From Nocardia vaccinii NBRC 15922 (GTDB lineage: Bacteria > Actinomycetota > Actinomycetes > Mycobacteriales > Mycobacteriaceae): a DNA stretch of 64,000 nucleotides. This document shows positions 55,010-63,883 of the stretch, in pieces (the stretch's first letter is position 1; the number at the start of each line of letters is the position of its first letter). The notes below the pieces were generated by a model, which searched no databases, was not told where the DNA came from, and was given only the letters and a program-made list of their open reading frames with translations. Position numbers and translations under genes: made by a program. The DNA lies in assembly GCF_001613305.1 (NCBI RefSeq), contig NZ_BDCC01000007.1:310001-374000 (forward strand). The letters run 5' to 3'.

Positions 55010-55040
55010 GACCGGCGGGTGCTCGACGCCCCCGCCGGTC
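55010..55040. terminator. Bidirectional terminator between convergent genes
   Basis: GACCGGCGGG (55010-55019) and CCCGCCGGTC (55031-55040) form a perfect 10-bp stem with an 11-base loop. It lies between the decarboxylase-like gene and the enoyl-CoA hydratase, which converge. Confidence 0.8.
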
Positions 55041-55062
55041 TCGTATTCTCCCGCTGAGTCGC

Positions 55063-55884
55063 TCAGCGGCCCTTGAACTCCGGCTTGCGCTTCTGCGCGA
55101 ACGCCCGCGGTCCCTCCTTGGCGTCCTCGCTGGCGAACACCGACAGCCCGACCTTCGCGTCCAGCTTGAACGCCTCCTCCTCGTGCATCCCCTCGGTGTC
55201 GCGGATGGTCTTGAGGATGGCCTGCACGGCGAGCGGACCGTTGGCGTTGATCATCTCGGCCAGCTCCAGGGCCTTGTCCAACGCGGTGCCGTCCGGGACG
55301 ACGTGGCCGATCAGGCCGATCTCCTTGGCCTCGGCCGCGGTGATGTGGCGTCCGGTCAGCAGGATCTCCGCGGCGATGGTGTACGGAATCTGCCGCGGCA
55401 GTCGAACCGCCGACCCGCCCATCGGATACAGGCTCCAACGTGCTTCGGACACACCGAATTTCGCGCTCTCACCGGCAACGCGGATATCGGTGCCCTGCAG
55501 GATCTCGGTGCCGCCCGCGATCGCCGCACCCTCGACAGCGGCGATCAGCGGCTTGCTCAGCCGATATCCCTTGAGCAGCCCCGGAATTCGCGAAGCGTCG
55601 AATTTGCCGCCCTCGCCCATGGCATTGCTCGGATCGTTGCGGCTCATCGCCTTGAGGTCCGCGCCCGCACAGAACGCACCGCCCGCACCGGTCAGAATGC
55701 AGCAGTGCAGGTCCGGATCCTCGTCGACCCGCTGCCACGCGTTCAGCATGATCTCGAGCATCTCGCCGGTCAGGGCGTTGCGGGCCGCGGGCCGGTTCAT
55801 CGTGATGATCATCGTCCCGCCGCGCTGTTCGACCAGCGCGTGTGGCTCGGTACTGCTACCGGTTTCAGTGGCTGCCGTGGTCAT
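55063..55884 (-). CDS. echA19: Enoyl-CoA hydratase, EchA19-like
   Basis: A 273-residue crotonase starting at ATG 55884. The oxyanion-hole segments are [20 protein letters not shown] and [60 protein letters not shown] and [20 protein letters not shown] match the sterol hydratase EchA19 (Rv3516) closely as I recall it. It hydrates the 24(25)-enoyl-CoA of the sterol side chain. It shares a KstR-like box with the divergent aldehyde dehydrogenase. In M. tuberculosis echA19 adjoins fadD19, and a FadD19-like gene is also nearby here. Confidence 0.88.
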   Translation of the reverse strand: MTTAATETGSSTEPHALVEQRGGTMIITMNRPAARNALTGEMLEIMLNAWQRVDEDPDLHCCILTGAGGAFCAGADLKAMSRNDPSNAMGEGGKFDASRIPGLLKGYRLSKPLIAAVEGAAIAGGTEILQGTDIRVAGESAKFGVSEARWSLYPMGGSAVRLPRQIPYTIAAEILLTGRHITAAEAKEIGLIGHVVPDGTALDKALELAEMINANGPLAVQAILKTIRDTEGMHEEEAFKLDAKVGLSVFASEDAKEGPRAFAQKRKPEFKGR

Positions 55885-55943
55885 CGCCGACTCTTTTCTC
55901 TCTCGTGGATAGGGGCAAGCTACCCCGGGACGTTGTCCTGAAC

Positions 55944-55957
55944 AATAACGTGTTCTA
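55944..55957. promoter_or_regulatory. KstR-like operator between echA19 and the aldehyde dehydrogenase
   Basis: AATAACGTGTTCTA matches the KstR consensus except at the first base. It sits in the 124-bp divergent region and could control both genes. Confidence 0.6.
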
Positions 55958-56008
55958 GTTTAGAGGAGGTGACCGCCGTCACGGGGCGGCAAGTGAGGGA
56001 GAGTGCGG

Positions 56009-57607
56009 ATGGAGACAACCACGCAGAGCGGGGCGACCACGCTGCCGCCGCGGATCACGAAGACGCTCATCGACCGGCTGACCGCGATGGTGACCGCGGG
56101 CACCGCAGGTGAAAAGCGCGAGCCCTACGAGATGATCGAGGTGTACACCGGCGCGGTCGTCGGCGCGCTGCCGCAGTCCTCGCCCGAGGACGTGGTCGCG
56201 GCGGCCGCCCAGGCGCGCGCCGCGCAGCAGGAGTGGGCCTCCTGGTCCGTCGAGCGCCGCCTGGAGGTCTTCCAGCGCTGGCACGAGCTGATCCTCACCG
56301 AGATCGAGACCATCGCCGACCTGATCCAGGTCGGCTCCGGCAAGACCCGCCGCATGGCGATCGAGGAGTCCTGCGATCCGCCGATGGTGATCAGCCACTA
56401 CCTCAAGACCGCCGAGCGGGTGCTGAAGCCGGTGCGTCGCGGCGGCTATATGCCGGTCATCTCCAGCTCGATCGAACAGCACCGACCCAAGGGCGTGGTC
56501 GCGGTCATCGCGCCGTGGAACTTCCCGTTCGCCATCGCGATGTCCGATTCCACCCCGGCGCTGATCGCGGGCAACGGCGTGGTTCTCAAACCGGACAACA
56601 AGACCGCGCTGTGCACGCTGTTCGGCGTGGAACTGCTGTACAAGGCAGGTCTGCCGCGCGGGCTGATGCAGGTCGTATGCGGTGGCGGTCCCGATGTGGG
56701 CCCGACGCTGATCGAGAACTCCGACTACGTCATGTTCACCGGATCGACCGCGACCGGACGCACCATCGGCGAGCTTGCCGGGCGCAATCTGATCGGATGC
56801 AGCCTCGAGCTCGGCGGTAAGAATCCGATGCTCGTGCTGGACGATGCGAACCTCGACGACGTGATTCCGGGCGCGATATTCGCGGTGTTCGGTAATACCG
56901 GTCAGGCGTGCATGCACATCGAGCGCATCTATGTGCACGACCGGCACTACGACGAGTTCGTGCGCCGATTCGTCGCCGCGGCAGAGGAATTGGGCGCCAA
57001 GGCGGGTGCGTCGTACGGGACTGATCCGGAGTTCGGCTCACTGGTTTCCCCGGATCAGCTGGAACGGGTGTCCGCGCATGTCGAGGATGCGCGTGCCAAG
57101 GGGGCCACCGTGCTGACCGGCGGTAAGGCGCGTCCGGATATCGGTCCGGCGTTCTACGAGCCGACCGTGCTGACCGGGGTGACCCCGGAGATGACCCACG
57201 CGACGATGGAGACCTTCGGGCCCGTGGTCACCATCTACAAGTTCAGCTCCGAGCGGGATGCGATCGAGCAGGCCAATGCCACCACCTACGGCCTCAATGC
57301 GAGCGTGTGGAGCCGCAATGCGGCTCGTGCGGAGAAGATCGCCGGTCAGCTCGAGGCCGGGAACGTCAACATCAACGACGGTTTCGTGGTCACCTACTCG
57401 TCCAAGGCGACGCCCTCGGGTGGCCTGAAGCAGTCCGGGGTCGGCACCCGGCACGGCGACGCCGGTCTGCTCAAGTACACCGATTCGGTCAATATCGGTG
57501 TGCAGAAGCGGCAGGTGATGGCGGCCCGCGCGGCCATGCCATACGCCAAGCAGTTGCAGACCACGCTGCTGACGTTGCGGATGATGCGGCGATTGCGGTT
57601 GCGCTGA
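56009..57607 (+). CDS. NAD(P)-dependent aldehyde dehydrogenase (succinate-semialdehyde dehydrogenase type)
   Basis: A 532-residue enzyme from ATG 56009 behind GGGAGAG; GTG 56003 is also in frame. The fold shows GVVAVIAPWNFPFAIAMSDS, the cofactor loop FTGSTATGRTIGE, the base in LELGGKNPMLVL, and the catalytic cysteine in FGNTGQACMHIERIYV. ETFGPVVTIYKF and KQSGVGTRHGDAGLLKYTDS follow. It resembles GabD2 and the AldA of the M. tuberculosis cyp51 region in role, oxidising an aldehyde made by the alcohol dehydrogenases and P450s here. The substrate is not determined. Confidence 0.9.
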   Translation: METTTQSGATTLPPRITKTLIDRLTAMVTAGTAGEKREPYEMIEVYTGAVVGALPQSSPEDVVAAAAQARAAQQEWASWSVERRLEVFQRWHELILTEIETIADLIQVGSGKTRRMAIEESCDPPMVISHYLKTAERVLKPVRRGGYMPVISSSIEQHRPKGVVAVIAPWNFPFAIAMSDSTPALIAGNGVVLKPDNKTALCTLFGVELLYKAGLPRGLMQVVCGGGPDVGPTLIENSDYVMFTGSTATGRTIGELAGRNLIGCSLELGGKNPMLVLDDANLDDVIPGAIFAVFGNTGQACMHIERIYVHDRHYDEFVRRFVAAAEELGAKAGASYGTDPEFGSLVSPDQLERVSAHVEDARAKGATVLTGGKARPDIGPAFYEPTVLTGVTPEMTHATMETFGPVVTIYKFSSERDAIEQANATTYGLNASVWSRNAARAEKIAGQLEAGNVNINDGFVVTYSSKATPSGGLKQSGVGTRHGDAGLLKYTDSVNIGVQKRQVMAARAAMPYAKQLQTTLLTLRMMRRLRLR

Positions 57608-57624
57608 GCGCACTTTCGCCAGTG

Positions 57625-57665
57625 ACGTCCGCGGACCGGTTCCTCGTCGACCGGTCCGCGGACGT
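57625..57665. terminator. Strong bidirectional terminator
   Basis: ACGTCCGCGGACCGGT (57625-57640) pairs perfectly over 16 bp with 57650-57665 around a 9-base loop, followed by TTT. It lies between convergent genes for the aldehyde dehydrogenase and the metal transporter. Confidence 0.9.
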
Positions 57666-57721
57666 TTCCGTTCGGTACCATCAGTTGTAGCGCAGTCCGA
57701 TTCGAGCACCGACTCTGAGGG

Positions 57722-58825
57722 TTACTCGGAAGTTTCTACCGCCCAACGCTTTTCAACCTTCGCCAGGCGCCAGTAGGCCACCGCGGCGATCCACGCCAGC
57801 ACGAAGAGCCCGACGATGGCGAATCCGACGTTGTTCAGATTGATATCGGAGATCCAGCCGGTGATCGGATCGGAGAGTCCGGCGTCGTCGTGCAGCACCG
57901 TGATCAGTTCGATCGAGCCGACCAGGATCGCGACAGCGATCGAAAGTCCGGTGATGGTCAGGTTGTAGAAGATCTTGCGGACCGGGTTGGCGAAGGCCCA
58001 GTCGTAGGCGACGTTCATGAACAGGCCGTCGATGGTGTCCATCACGCTCATACCGGCCGCGAACAGCAAGGGCAGCACCACGATCGCGTACCAGGGCAGC
58101 CCGGCCGCTGCCCCCGATCCGGCCAGGGAGAGCAGTGCGACCTCGGTGGCGGTGTCGAACCCCAGGCCGAACAGCACGCCGACCGGATAGACGTGCAGCG
58201 GCCGGGTCACCATACCCATCACCGGGCGCAGCAGCCGGGCCAGGAAGCCACGTGCGTCGAGCGCCGCCTCGAGTTCGGTGTTGTCGAAAGCCCCGGTGCG
58301 CATCTTGCGGAAGACTCGCCAGATGCCCAGTAGCGCGACGATATTGAGCAACCCGATCAGATACAGGAATGAGCCCGAGGCGACGGTCGATACGGTGCCC
58401 AGTGTCTTGCGTGCGGGCGAGTCGTCGTCGACCAGTGTGCCGACCACCCGCGCGCCGACCACCACCAGCGCGGCCAGGACGAACACGATCGTGGAATGGC
58501 CCATGGCGAACCAGAATCCGACCGCCTTGGGGCGTTTGCCGTCGCTCATCAGCTTGCGGGTGGTGTTGTCGATGGCCGCGATGTGATCGGCGTCGAAGGC
58601 GTGCCGCAGCCCGAAGGTGTAGGCGGTCAGGCCGAGTCCGACACCGAAGACCTGGGTGCCGATGTGGTAGCCGTGCGGTGCGATCGCACCGAACAACAGG
58701 CCGAATCCGATCAGGTGCATCACCACGACGACGCCGATCAGGGTGGCGGCTTCGAGCCAGTCGCGGCGATTCCAGTCGTGCAGGACGTCGTGCAGGACGC
58801 GTCGGGTATTCGCTTCGGGGGCCAT
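57722..58825 (-). CDS. NiCoT-family nickel/cobalt transporter (HoxN/NicT type)
   Basis: A 367-residue membrane protein with about eight hydrophobic segments, starting at ATG 58825. The metal-selectivity motif H-x4-D-H is in GLRHAFDADHIAAIDNTTRK, and the second signature is FGLGFDTATEVALLSLAGSG. GHSTIVFVLAALVVVGA is the third. Ion choice (Ni or Co) cannot be read from these motifs, but the cobalamin riboswitch upstream argues for cobalt uptake for vitamin B12 synthesis. The start codon is preceded by AGGGTGG. Confidence 0.92.
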   Translation of the reverse strand: MAPEANTRRVLHDVLHDWNRRDWLEAATLIGVVVVMHLIGFGLLFGAIAPHGYHIGTQVFGVGLGLTAYTFGLRHAFDADHIAAIDNTTRKLMSDGKRPKAVGFWFAMGHSTIVFVLAALVVVGARVVGTLVDDDSPARKTLGTVSTVASGSFLYLIGLLNIVALLGIWRVFRKMRTGAFDNTELEAALDARGFLARLLRPVMGMVTRPLHVYPVGVLFGLGFDTATEVALLSLAGSGAAAGLPWYAIVVLPLLFAAGMSVMDTIDGLFMNVAYDWAFANPVRKIFYNLTITGLSIAVAILVGSIELITVLHDDAGLSDPITGWISDINLNNVGFAIVGLFVLAWIAAVAYWRLAKVEKRWAVETSE

Positions 58826-58834
58826 GACGGGCAC

Positions 58835-58970
58835 CACCCTTCTGGGGATCTCGCGTCCCCGTCCGTGGGATGCGACGAGTCGGGGTCTGGCTCCCAGCAA
58901 GGCTGGACACAGTGGCGCGACCGCACCGGATTCACACCGGCTTCCCGTTCTCATCGCGAAAAGAACTTCG
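58835..58970 (-). promoter_or_regulatory. Cobalamin (B12) riboswitch
   Basis: The leader of the transporter gene, read on the minus strand, carries the conserved core GGGAAGCCGGTG, then TGAATCCGGTGCGGTCGCGC, then CACTGT, and the B12 box AGCCAGAC at 58885-58892. A small GGGGA/TCCCC hairpin lies just before the ribosome site, so translation initiation is the likely control point. B12 binding would lower metal uptake. Confidence 0.88.
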
Positions 58971-59116
58971 ATGGAATATAGCCCGGCCGTTGAGCGGTCG
59001 TCCCGTCACCTGCGGTTCTCGCCATTCGCCGCCTGTTCGCCGAGTGGCCGAATATATCGATTTTCTGGCCGCGAGACTCTCGTTCGATGTCCTGGGCACT
59101 GCCTATGGTGTGGCCT

Positions 59117-60811
59117 ATGACGCATTACGACGTGCTGGTCATCGGGTCCGGATTCGGGGGCAGTGTCACGGCTCTTCGGCTGACCGAGAAGGGGTATCGG
59201 GTCGGCGTGCTCGAGACCGGCCGTCGCTTCGCCGACGACGAGTTCGCGAAGAACTCCTGGCATATGCGCGAGTATCTGTGGGCGCCCAAGCTGGGATGCT
59301 TCGGCATCCAGCGGATGACGCTGCTGAACGACACGTTCATCATGAGCGGATCCGGTGTGGGCGGCGGTTCGCTGGTCTACGCGAATACGCTCTACGAGGC
59401 GCCCGAACAGTTCTACCGGGACAAACAGTGGGCGCACATCACCGATTGGCGCGATGAGCTCGCTCCGCACTACGACCAGGCCCGCCGGATGCTCGGTGTG
59501 ACAACCAATCCGGCCACCACGCCCTCGGATCGCGTGCTGCTGGAGGTCGCGGAGGATCTGGGTATCGCGCACACCTATCGGCGCACCCCGGTCGGCGTGC
59601 TGTTCGCCGGCGAGGACGCGCGGCCCGGCAACGAGGTCGACGATCCGTACTTCGGCGGCGTCGGGCCGCAGCGGCGGACCTGTACCCACTGCGGCGAATG
59701 TATGACCGGCTGTCGTCACGGCGCGAAGAACACGTTGGTCAAGAACTACCTCTACCTCGCGGAAAAGGCCGGCGCCACAGTGCATCCGCTGACCACCGCG
59801 GTCACGGTGCGGCCGCTGCCGGAGGGGGGCTACGCGATCGACACCGTGCGGACTGGGCGATGGATTCGTAAGGGGCGCAAGACGTTCACCGCCGATCAGG
59901 TGGTCTTCTCGGCTGCCGCGCTGGGCACCCAGCAGTTGCTGCACAACCTGCGCGATCGCGGTGTGCTGCCGAATATCTCGCCGCGGCTCGGGCATCTGGC
60001 GCGGACCAACTCGGAAGCGGTGCTCGCCGCGCGTTCGCGGCGCAAGGACACCGATTTCACTCGGGGCGTTGCGATCACGTCATCGATCCATCCCAGCGAC
60101 CACACCCATATCGAACCGGTGCGTTACGGCAAGGGGTCCAATGCGATGAGCCTGCTGACCACGGTGCTGGTCGACGGGCAGGAGGGCAAGCGTCGCTGGG
60201 TGCTCGGTATGCGCGAAATGGTCAGGCAGCGAAGGGATCTGGCGAAGCTACACAATCCGCGGCGCTGGTCCGAGCGGATGATCGGGGTGTTGGTCATGCA
60301 GAATCTGGACAACTCGATCATCACCTACAACAAGCGCGGACTGTTCGGCCGGCGGATGACCACCAAGCCCGGCCCGGGACAGGCCCCGCCCGCGTGGATT
60401 CCCGAGGGCAACGACGTCACTCGTCGCATCGCGGAGAAGATCGACGGCATCCCGCAGGGCAGCTGGACCGAGCTGGCGAACGTTCCGATCACTGGCCACT
60501 TCATCGGCGGCTGCGCGATCGGCGATTCGCCCGAGACCGGCGTCGTCGATCCCTATCAGCGGCTCTACGGCTACGAGGGCCTGCACATCGTGGACGGCTC
60601 GACCATCTCGGCCAACCTCGGCGTCAACCCGTCGCTGACCATCACCGCCCAGTCCGAGCGCGCAATGTCCTTGTGGCCCAACAAGGGTGAGCCCGATCCC
60701 CGCCCCGCGCTCGGTGAGCCGTACCGTCGCGTCACCCCGATCGCCCCGAAATCCCCGGTCGTGCCCCAGGCCGCCCCGGCAGCGCTACGCCTGCCGATCA
60801 CCCCGGTCTGA
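59117..60811 (+). CDS. choD: ChoD-like GMC oxidoreductase (putative cholesterol oxidase)
   Basis: A 564-residue flavoprotein from ATG 59117; in-frame starts at 59105 and 59087 also exist, and none has a clear ribosome site. The FAD loop is YDVLVIGSGFGGSVTALRLT, followed by GSGVGGGSLVYANTLYEAP. A cysteine-rich motif, RRTCTHCGECMTGCRHGAKN, could hold an iron-sulfur centre and is typical of mycobacterial ChoD. The C-terminal GLHIVDGSTISANLGVNPSL closes the FAD site. Whether it oxidises cholesterol or another sterol-like alcohol is not proven for this group. Confidence 0.85.
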   Translation: MTHYDVLVIGSGFGGSVTALRLTEKGYRVGVLETGRRFADDEFAKNSWHMREYLWAPKLGCFGIQRMTLLNDTFIMSGSGVGGGSLVYANTLYEAPEQFYRDKQWAHITDWRDELAPHYDQARRMLGVTTNPATTPSDRVLLEVAEDLGIAHTYRRTPVGVLFAGEDARPGNEVDDPYFGGVGPQRRTCTHCGECMTGCRHGAKNTLVKNYLYLAEKAGATVHPLTTAVTVRPLPEGGYAIDTVRTGRWIRKGRKTFTADQVVFSAAALGTQQLLHNLRDRGVLPNISPRLGHLARTNSEAVLAARSRRKDTDFTRGVAITSSIHPSDHTHIEPVRYGKGSNAMSLLTTVLVDGQEGKRRWVLGMREMVRQRRDLAKLHNPRRWSERMIGVLVMQNLDNSIITYNKRGLFGRRMTTKPGPGQAPPAWIPEGNDVTRRIAEKIDGIPQGSWTELANVPITGHFIGGCAIGDSPETGVVDPYQRLYGYEGLHIVDGSTISANLGVNPSLTITAQSERAMSLWPNKGEPDPRPALGEPYRRVTPIAPKSPVVPQAAPAALRLPITPV

Positions 60812-61005
60812 CCCGGCCGGATGCGGTGACCTGCTCACCCCCCTGGCCGGAGTTCTCACCGCCGCGGTGAAGCAGGTCCGCCGATAATCGGCACGCGCAG
60901 GATTCGAGCGCGCCTCCAGCTGGGCCATTGCAAAGTCGATTCGCCGCCGGGCAGGGGCTGTGGCAAACTCGGAGACAGCGATAGCAGAGTCCCCTGGGAG
61001 GGGCG

Positions 61006-61908
61006 GTGACCAAGGGTATAGCCTCCCTCGCGCGCTCACGTGAGGGAGATGATGACTCCGGCGAGGATCCGGCGCTTGCGCGCCGCCTGCTGGGGACTCG
61101 GTTGCGGACGCTGCGGGTAGCTGCCGGTCTCAAGGGGTACGACGTCGGCCGGGCGATCGGTGCCTCGCATTCGAAGATCAGCCGGCTCGAATCCGGATTG
61201 CTGGGATTCCGGCTGCCCGACCTGGAGAAGTTGCTGACGTTGTACGGGGTCGGCGATACGGCCCGGCGCACCGAGTACGTAAACCTCGCGCGACGAGCCA
61301 ACGCGCCCGGACATCGGCACATCGATGCCGAGGTGGCACCGCGCTGGTATGACACCTACCTCGCCTTCGAGGATTCGGCCACCCTGATGCGGAGTTATTC
61401 GCCCGGTATCGTTCCCGAGCTGTTGCAGACACCCGAATACGCGCGGGGGGTGCTGGATATCGCCTGTCCGGGCGCTCCCGACGATTTCGGGCACACCGAA
61501 CTGCTGGAACGGCGGCAGCGCCGGCTCACCGGACCCGATCCGTTGCGGTTGTGGGTACTGCTGGAGCAGTCCGTGCTGCGGCGCCAGATCGGCAGTACAC
61601 AGGCCTGGCGGGCGCAGCTCGAGCACATGGGCCGGGTGAGCGAGTTGGTGAACGTGACGATCCAGATCGTGCCCGACCATGTATGCGGGCCGGTGCTCAG
61701 TGCGGTGCCGTTCACCCTGATGCGGTTCGGCAACCCGGATCTGTCCGATATCGTGCATCTTCACCACGCCACCAGCGGGCAGTTCCTCGACCGCCGGGGC
61801 GATCTGGATGCGTATCATTCGATCTGGGATCGGTTGTGCATCAAGGCGCTTCAGCCCGAACGTTCCAGCCGGATCATCGAAGGCGTCGCCTTCGGGGCCG
61901 TGGTCTGA
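61006..61908 (+). CDS. XRE-family regulator with DUF5753 domain
   Basis: A 300-residue protein with GTG start at 61006. The N-terminal helix-turn-helix is LGTRLRTLRVAAGLKGYDVG, then RAIGASHSKISRLESGLLGF. The rest is the DUF5753 ligand-type domain with LMRSYSPGIVPELLQTPEYA, RRQRRLTGPDPLRLWVLLEQ and LRRQIGSTQAWRAQLEHM. These regulators are abundant in actinobacteria and are often paired with DUF397 proteins; no partner is present here. Confidence 0.92.
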   Translation: MTKGIASLARSREGDDDSGEDPALARRLLGTRLRTLRVAAGLKGYDVGRAIGASHSKISRLESGLLGFRLPDLEKLLTLYGVGDTARRTEYVNLARRANAPGHRHIDAEVAPRWYDTYLAFEDSATLMRSYSPGIVPELLQTPEYARGVLDIACPGAPDDFGHTELLERRQRRLTGPDPLRLWVLLEQSVLRRQIGSTQAWRAQLEHMGRVSELVNVTIQIVPDHVCGPVLSAVPFTLMRFGNPDLSDIVHLHHATSGQFLDRRGDLDAYHSIWDRLCIKALQPERSSRIIEGVAFGAVV

Positions 61909-61957
61909 ACTCCCGGCGTACGCGATCGTTGTTACCGTCGAAGTCTTGTCGCTCGAC

Positions 61958-62758
61958 TCAGGGTTTACGGCCGACCGCGCCGTAGGCGTCGAGTGGTTCG
62001 TCGGTCCCGATCCGGCGTATCGGCCGCCAGTCGGTGATCGGGACCATGCCGGGCTCCACCAGCTCCAGTCCCTCGAAACAGCTGGCGAGCTGCTCCGGAC
62101 TGCGCAGGATGTAGGGCACACCGCCGGACTCGACGAGCTTCTCGCCACCGGCCAGAACCGCGTCGCCGGTATCGGTACCGTCCCACAGCACCAGATGGCT
62201 TCCGGCGCTCATCGGCGCCATCATGCGGCCGACGATATCGCGCACCACCGCCAAATCCGGTTCGTAGCCCATGACCCCCATGAACAGCACCGCCGTCGGC
62301 CGGGAGAAGTCGAGTACTCGCGCCGCCTGCTCGAGTATCAGATCCGGATCGTGGTAGTCGGCGGGGACGTAGGTGGTCACACCCTCGGGGCTGGTGTTGG
62401 TCAGCAGTGCGCGGGCGTGGGCCAGCACCATTGGGTCGTTGTCCACATAGACGATCCGGGATTCCGGTGCGATGTGCTGTGCGACCTCGTGGGTGTTCTG
62501 CATGGTCGGCAGGCCGGTGCCGACATCGATGAACTGCCGGATCCCGGCTTCCCCGGCCAGGTAGCTCACCACCTGGATCAGGAACTCCCGCGACAACTTG
62601 GCCATCCGCACGATATCCGGATACACCTCGGCCACCGCATCACCGGCCGCGCGGTCGGACGGGTAATTGTCCTGCCCGCCCATCCAGTAGTTCCAGATTC
62701 GCGCCGCGTGCGGTGTCTCGATGTCGATCTCCGCGATCGGCTCGCCCTCTTCGCCCAT
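61958..62758 (-). CDS. DUF574-type SAM-dependent methyltransferase
   Basis: A 266-residue protein starting at ATG 62758 (MGEEGEPIAEIDIETPHAAR). It has the family opening RIWNYWMGGQDNYPSDRAAG, the SAM loop IRQFIDVGTGLPTMQNTHEV, RIVYVDNDPMVLAHARALL, and RPTAVLFMGVMGYEPD. The family (S-adenosyl methyltransferase, PF04672) is greatly expanded in actinobacteria and its substrates are unknown. It is convergent with the XRE gene, and such proteins often lie beside XRE/DUF397 regulators. Confidence 0.92.
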   Translation of the reverse strand: MGEEGEPIAEIDIETPHAARIWNYWMGGQDNYPSDRAAGDAVAEVYPDIVRMAKLSREFLIQVVSYLAGEAGIRQFIDVGTGLPTMQNTHEVAQHIAPESRIVYVDNDPMVLAHARALLTNTSPEGVTTYVPADYHDPDLILEQAARVLDFSRPTAVLFMGVMGYEPDLAVVRDIVGRMMAPMSAGSHLVLWDGTDTGDAVLAGGEKLVESGGVPYILRSPEQLASCFEGLELVEPGMVPITDWRPIRRIGTDEPLDAYGAVGRKP

Positions 62759-63076
62759 CCTGATCCCTACCTCGGTGGTCGGTTGTGCCGCGCCCTCGCC
62801 GAGCGATCGCGCCGGACCTTGTCATCGATCGTACGCAACAACGTCACCCGTTGCCGCACAACAGATCTGAATGGGTGCGAGCCCAGGTGGAAGGGGTGCG
62901 GATGATGAGCGCTCTCGCGTGCTCGCTCTGAACCGTCGCACTATGGAACGTTAGTCGAACGTCCAAATAGACTGCGCGACAACGATTTCCGTGAAGTTCG
63001 CGTAGGGTGATGGCACCTCGCTTCGAGGGGCGGAGGACCAGGTCCTACTCCGCGCCCAGAGGGGAGGTGGTGGGGA

Positions 63077-63139
63077 ATGGCGAAACATCGCCGCGCAAAG
63101 AGCAAGGCCCCGGTCGACTACGGCATCATGCTGGGTTAG
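63077..63139 (+). CDS. Possible 20-residue basic peptide
   Basis: ATG at 63077 follows a very strong GAGGGGAGGTGG. The peptide, MAKHRRAKSKAPVDYGIMLG, is basic at the front and hydrophobic at the end. A bulged hairpin (GCGGAG/CTCCGC near 63030-63055) precedes the ribosome site. No modification enzyme is adjacent. It might be a leader peptide, a small ribosomal-type peptide or chance. The rest of 62759-63628 holds nothing else recognisable. Confidence 0.4.
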   Translation: MAKHRRAKSKAPVDYGIMLG

Positions 63140-63628
63140 TGCTGCCGTAGGCGCCGGGGCGCTCGAAATGGTCCGCTGGCTCATCCGGCGGGCTAGCTGA
63201 TCCACCAGGTGGGGCGTCGCTGCAACGGCGCCTCACCGCCAGCATCACTCACGTGACGGCTCAACTCTAAGTGATCCTCGGGGTCCGCGCCACCATGCAC
63301 GCGTGAGATGTGCGCGCACCGGTCCGGCTCGGTCCCGGTAAGCGACGACTTTAGTCCCTCGTCCAGTTCGCGTGGGCGGCAGTAACCTCTTAGCATCCTT
63401 TCTCCGACGTCGTGGAAAGGGTTCCCGCCCATACAGCTTGGTGATCTTGGGTCCATCCGGCGCAGGTCGTGTCGGGGCGAACTCTCACAAGGCGGGCACC
63501 TCGATTGCACAAGGGCGGCTCGAGGGCTTGGCCGACCGGCCGCGGCCAGGCTCATGGCTATTCAACAGCGCTCGTGAAACCGACGGTTCGACAGGACCTT
63601 CGGCCGAGCAGATATCGAGGTATGGACC

Positions 63629-63820
63629 ATGTCAACGAAAATGATCAAGACCGTGGCCGCCGCCACGATCGCCCTGCCGATACTTTTCGCAGTAGCTCCG
63701 GCCGCCTCCGCGGCCACGACGGTCGCTCAACCCGCCGCGTCGTCGGCGAGAACGGCAACGCCCGTCAGCGGATCGGTGAATTTGTGCTTCCCGCTCGGTA
63801 GCGTCGTTTTCTGCATCTGA
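63629..63820 (+). CDS. Small secreted two-cysteine peptide
   Basis: A 63-residue protein starting at ATG 63629. A classical Sec signal, MSTKMIKTVAAATIALPILF then APAASA, should be removed near residue 28. The mature peptide of about 35 residues ends SVNLCFPLGSVVFCI, with two cysteines eight residues apart that could form a disulfide loop. Similar tiny secreted peptides occur in other nocardiae; their role is unknown. A strong terminator follows. Confidence 0.75.
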   Translation: MSTKMIKTVAAATIALPILFAVAPAASAATTVAQPAASSARTATPVSGSVNLCFPLGSVVFCI

Positions 63821-63843
63821 TCCGAATCCGCCAAGGGAAAGAG

Positions 63844-63876
63844 CAAGGCCCCTGACCGTGCAGGTCAGGGGCCTTG
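63844..63876. terminator. Bidirectional terminator
   Basis: CAAGGCCCCTGACC (63844-63857) and its exact complement (63863-63876) form a 14-bp stem with loop GTGCA. It lies between the secreted peptide gene and the convergent mycolyltransferase gene. Confidence 0.88.
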
Positions 63877-63883
63877 TCGCGAG

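Noticed and set aside
62951..63644. Open frames of 84-120 codons in the 62.8-63.6 kb gap
   Set aside because: No ribosome sites, no family resemblance, and overlapping frames on both strands typical of GC-rich noncoding DNA.
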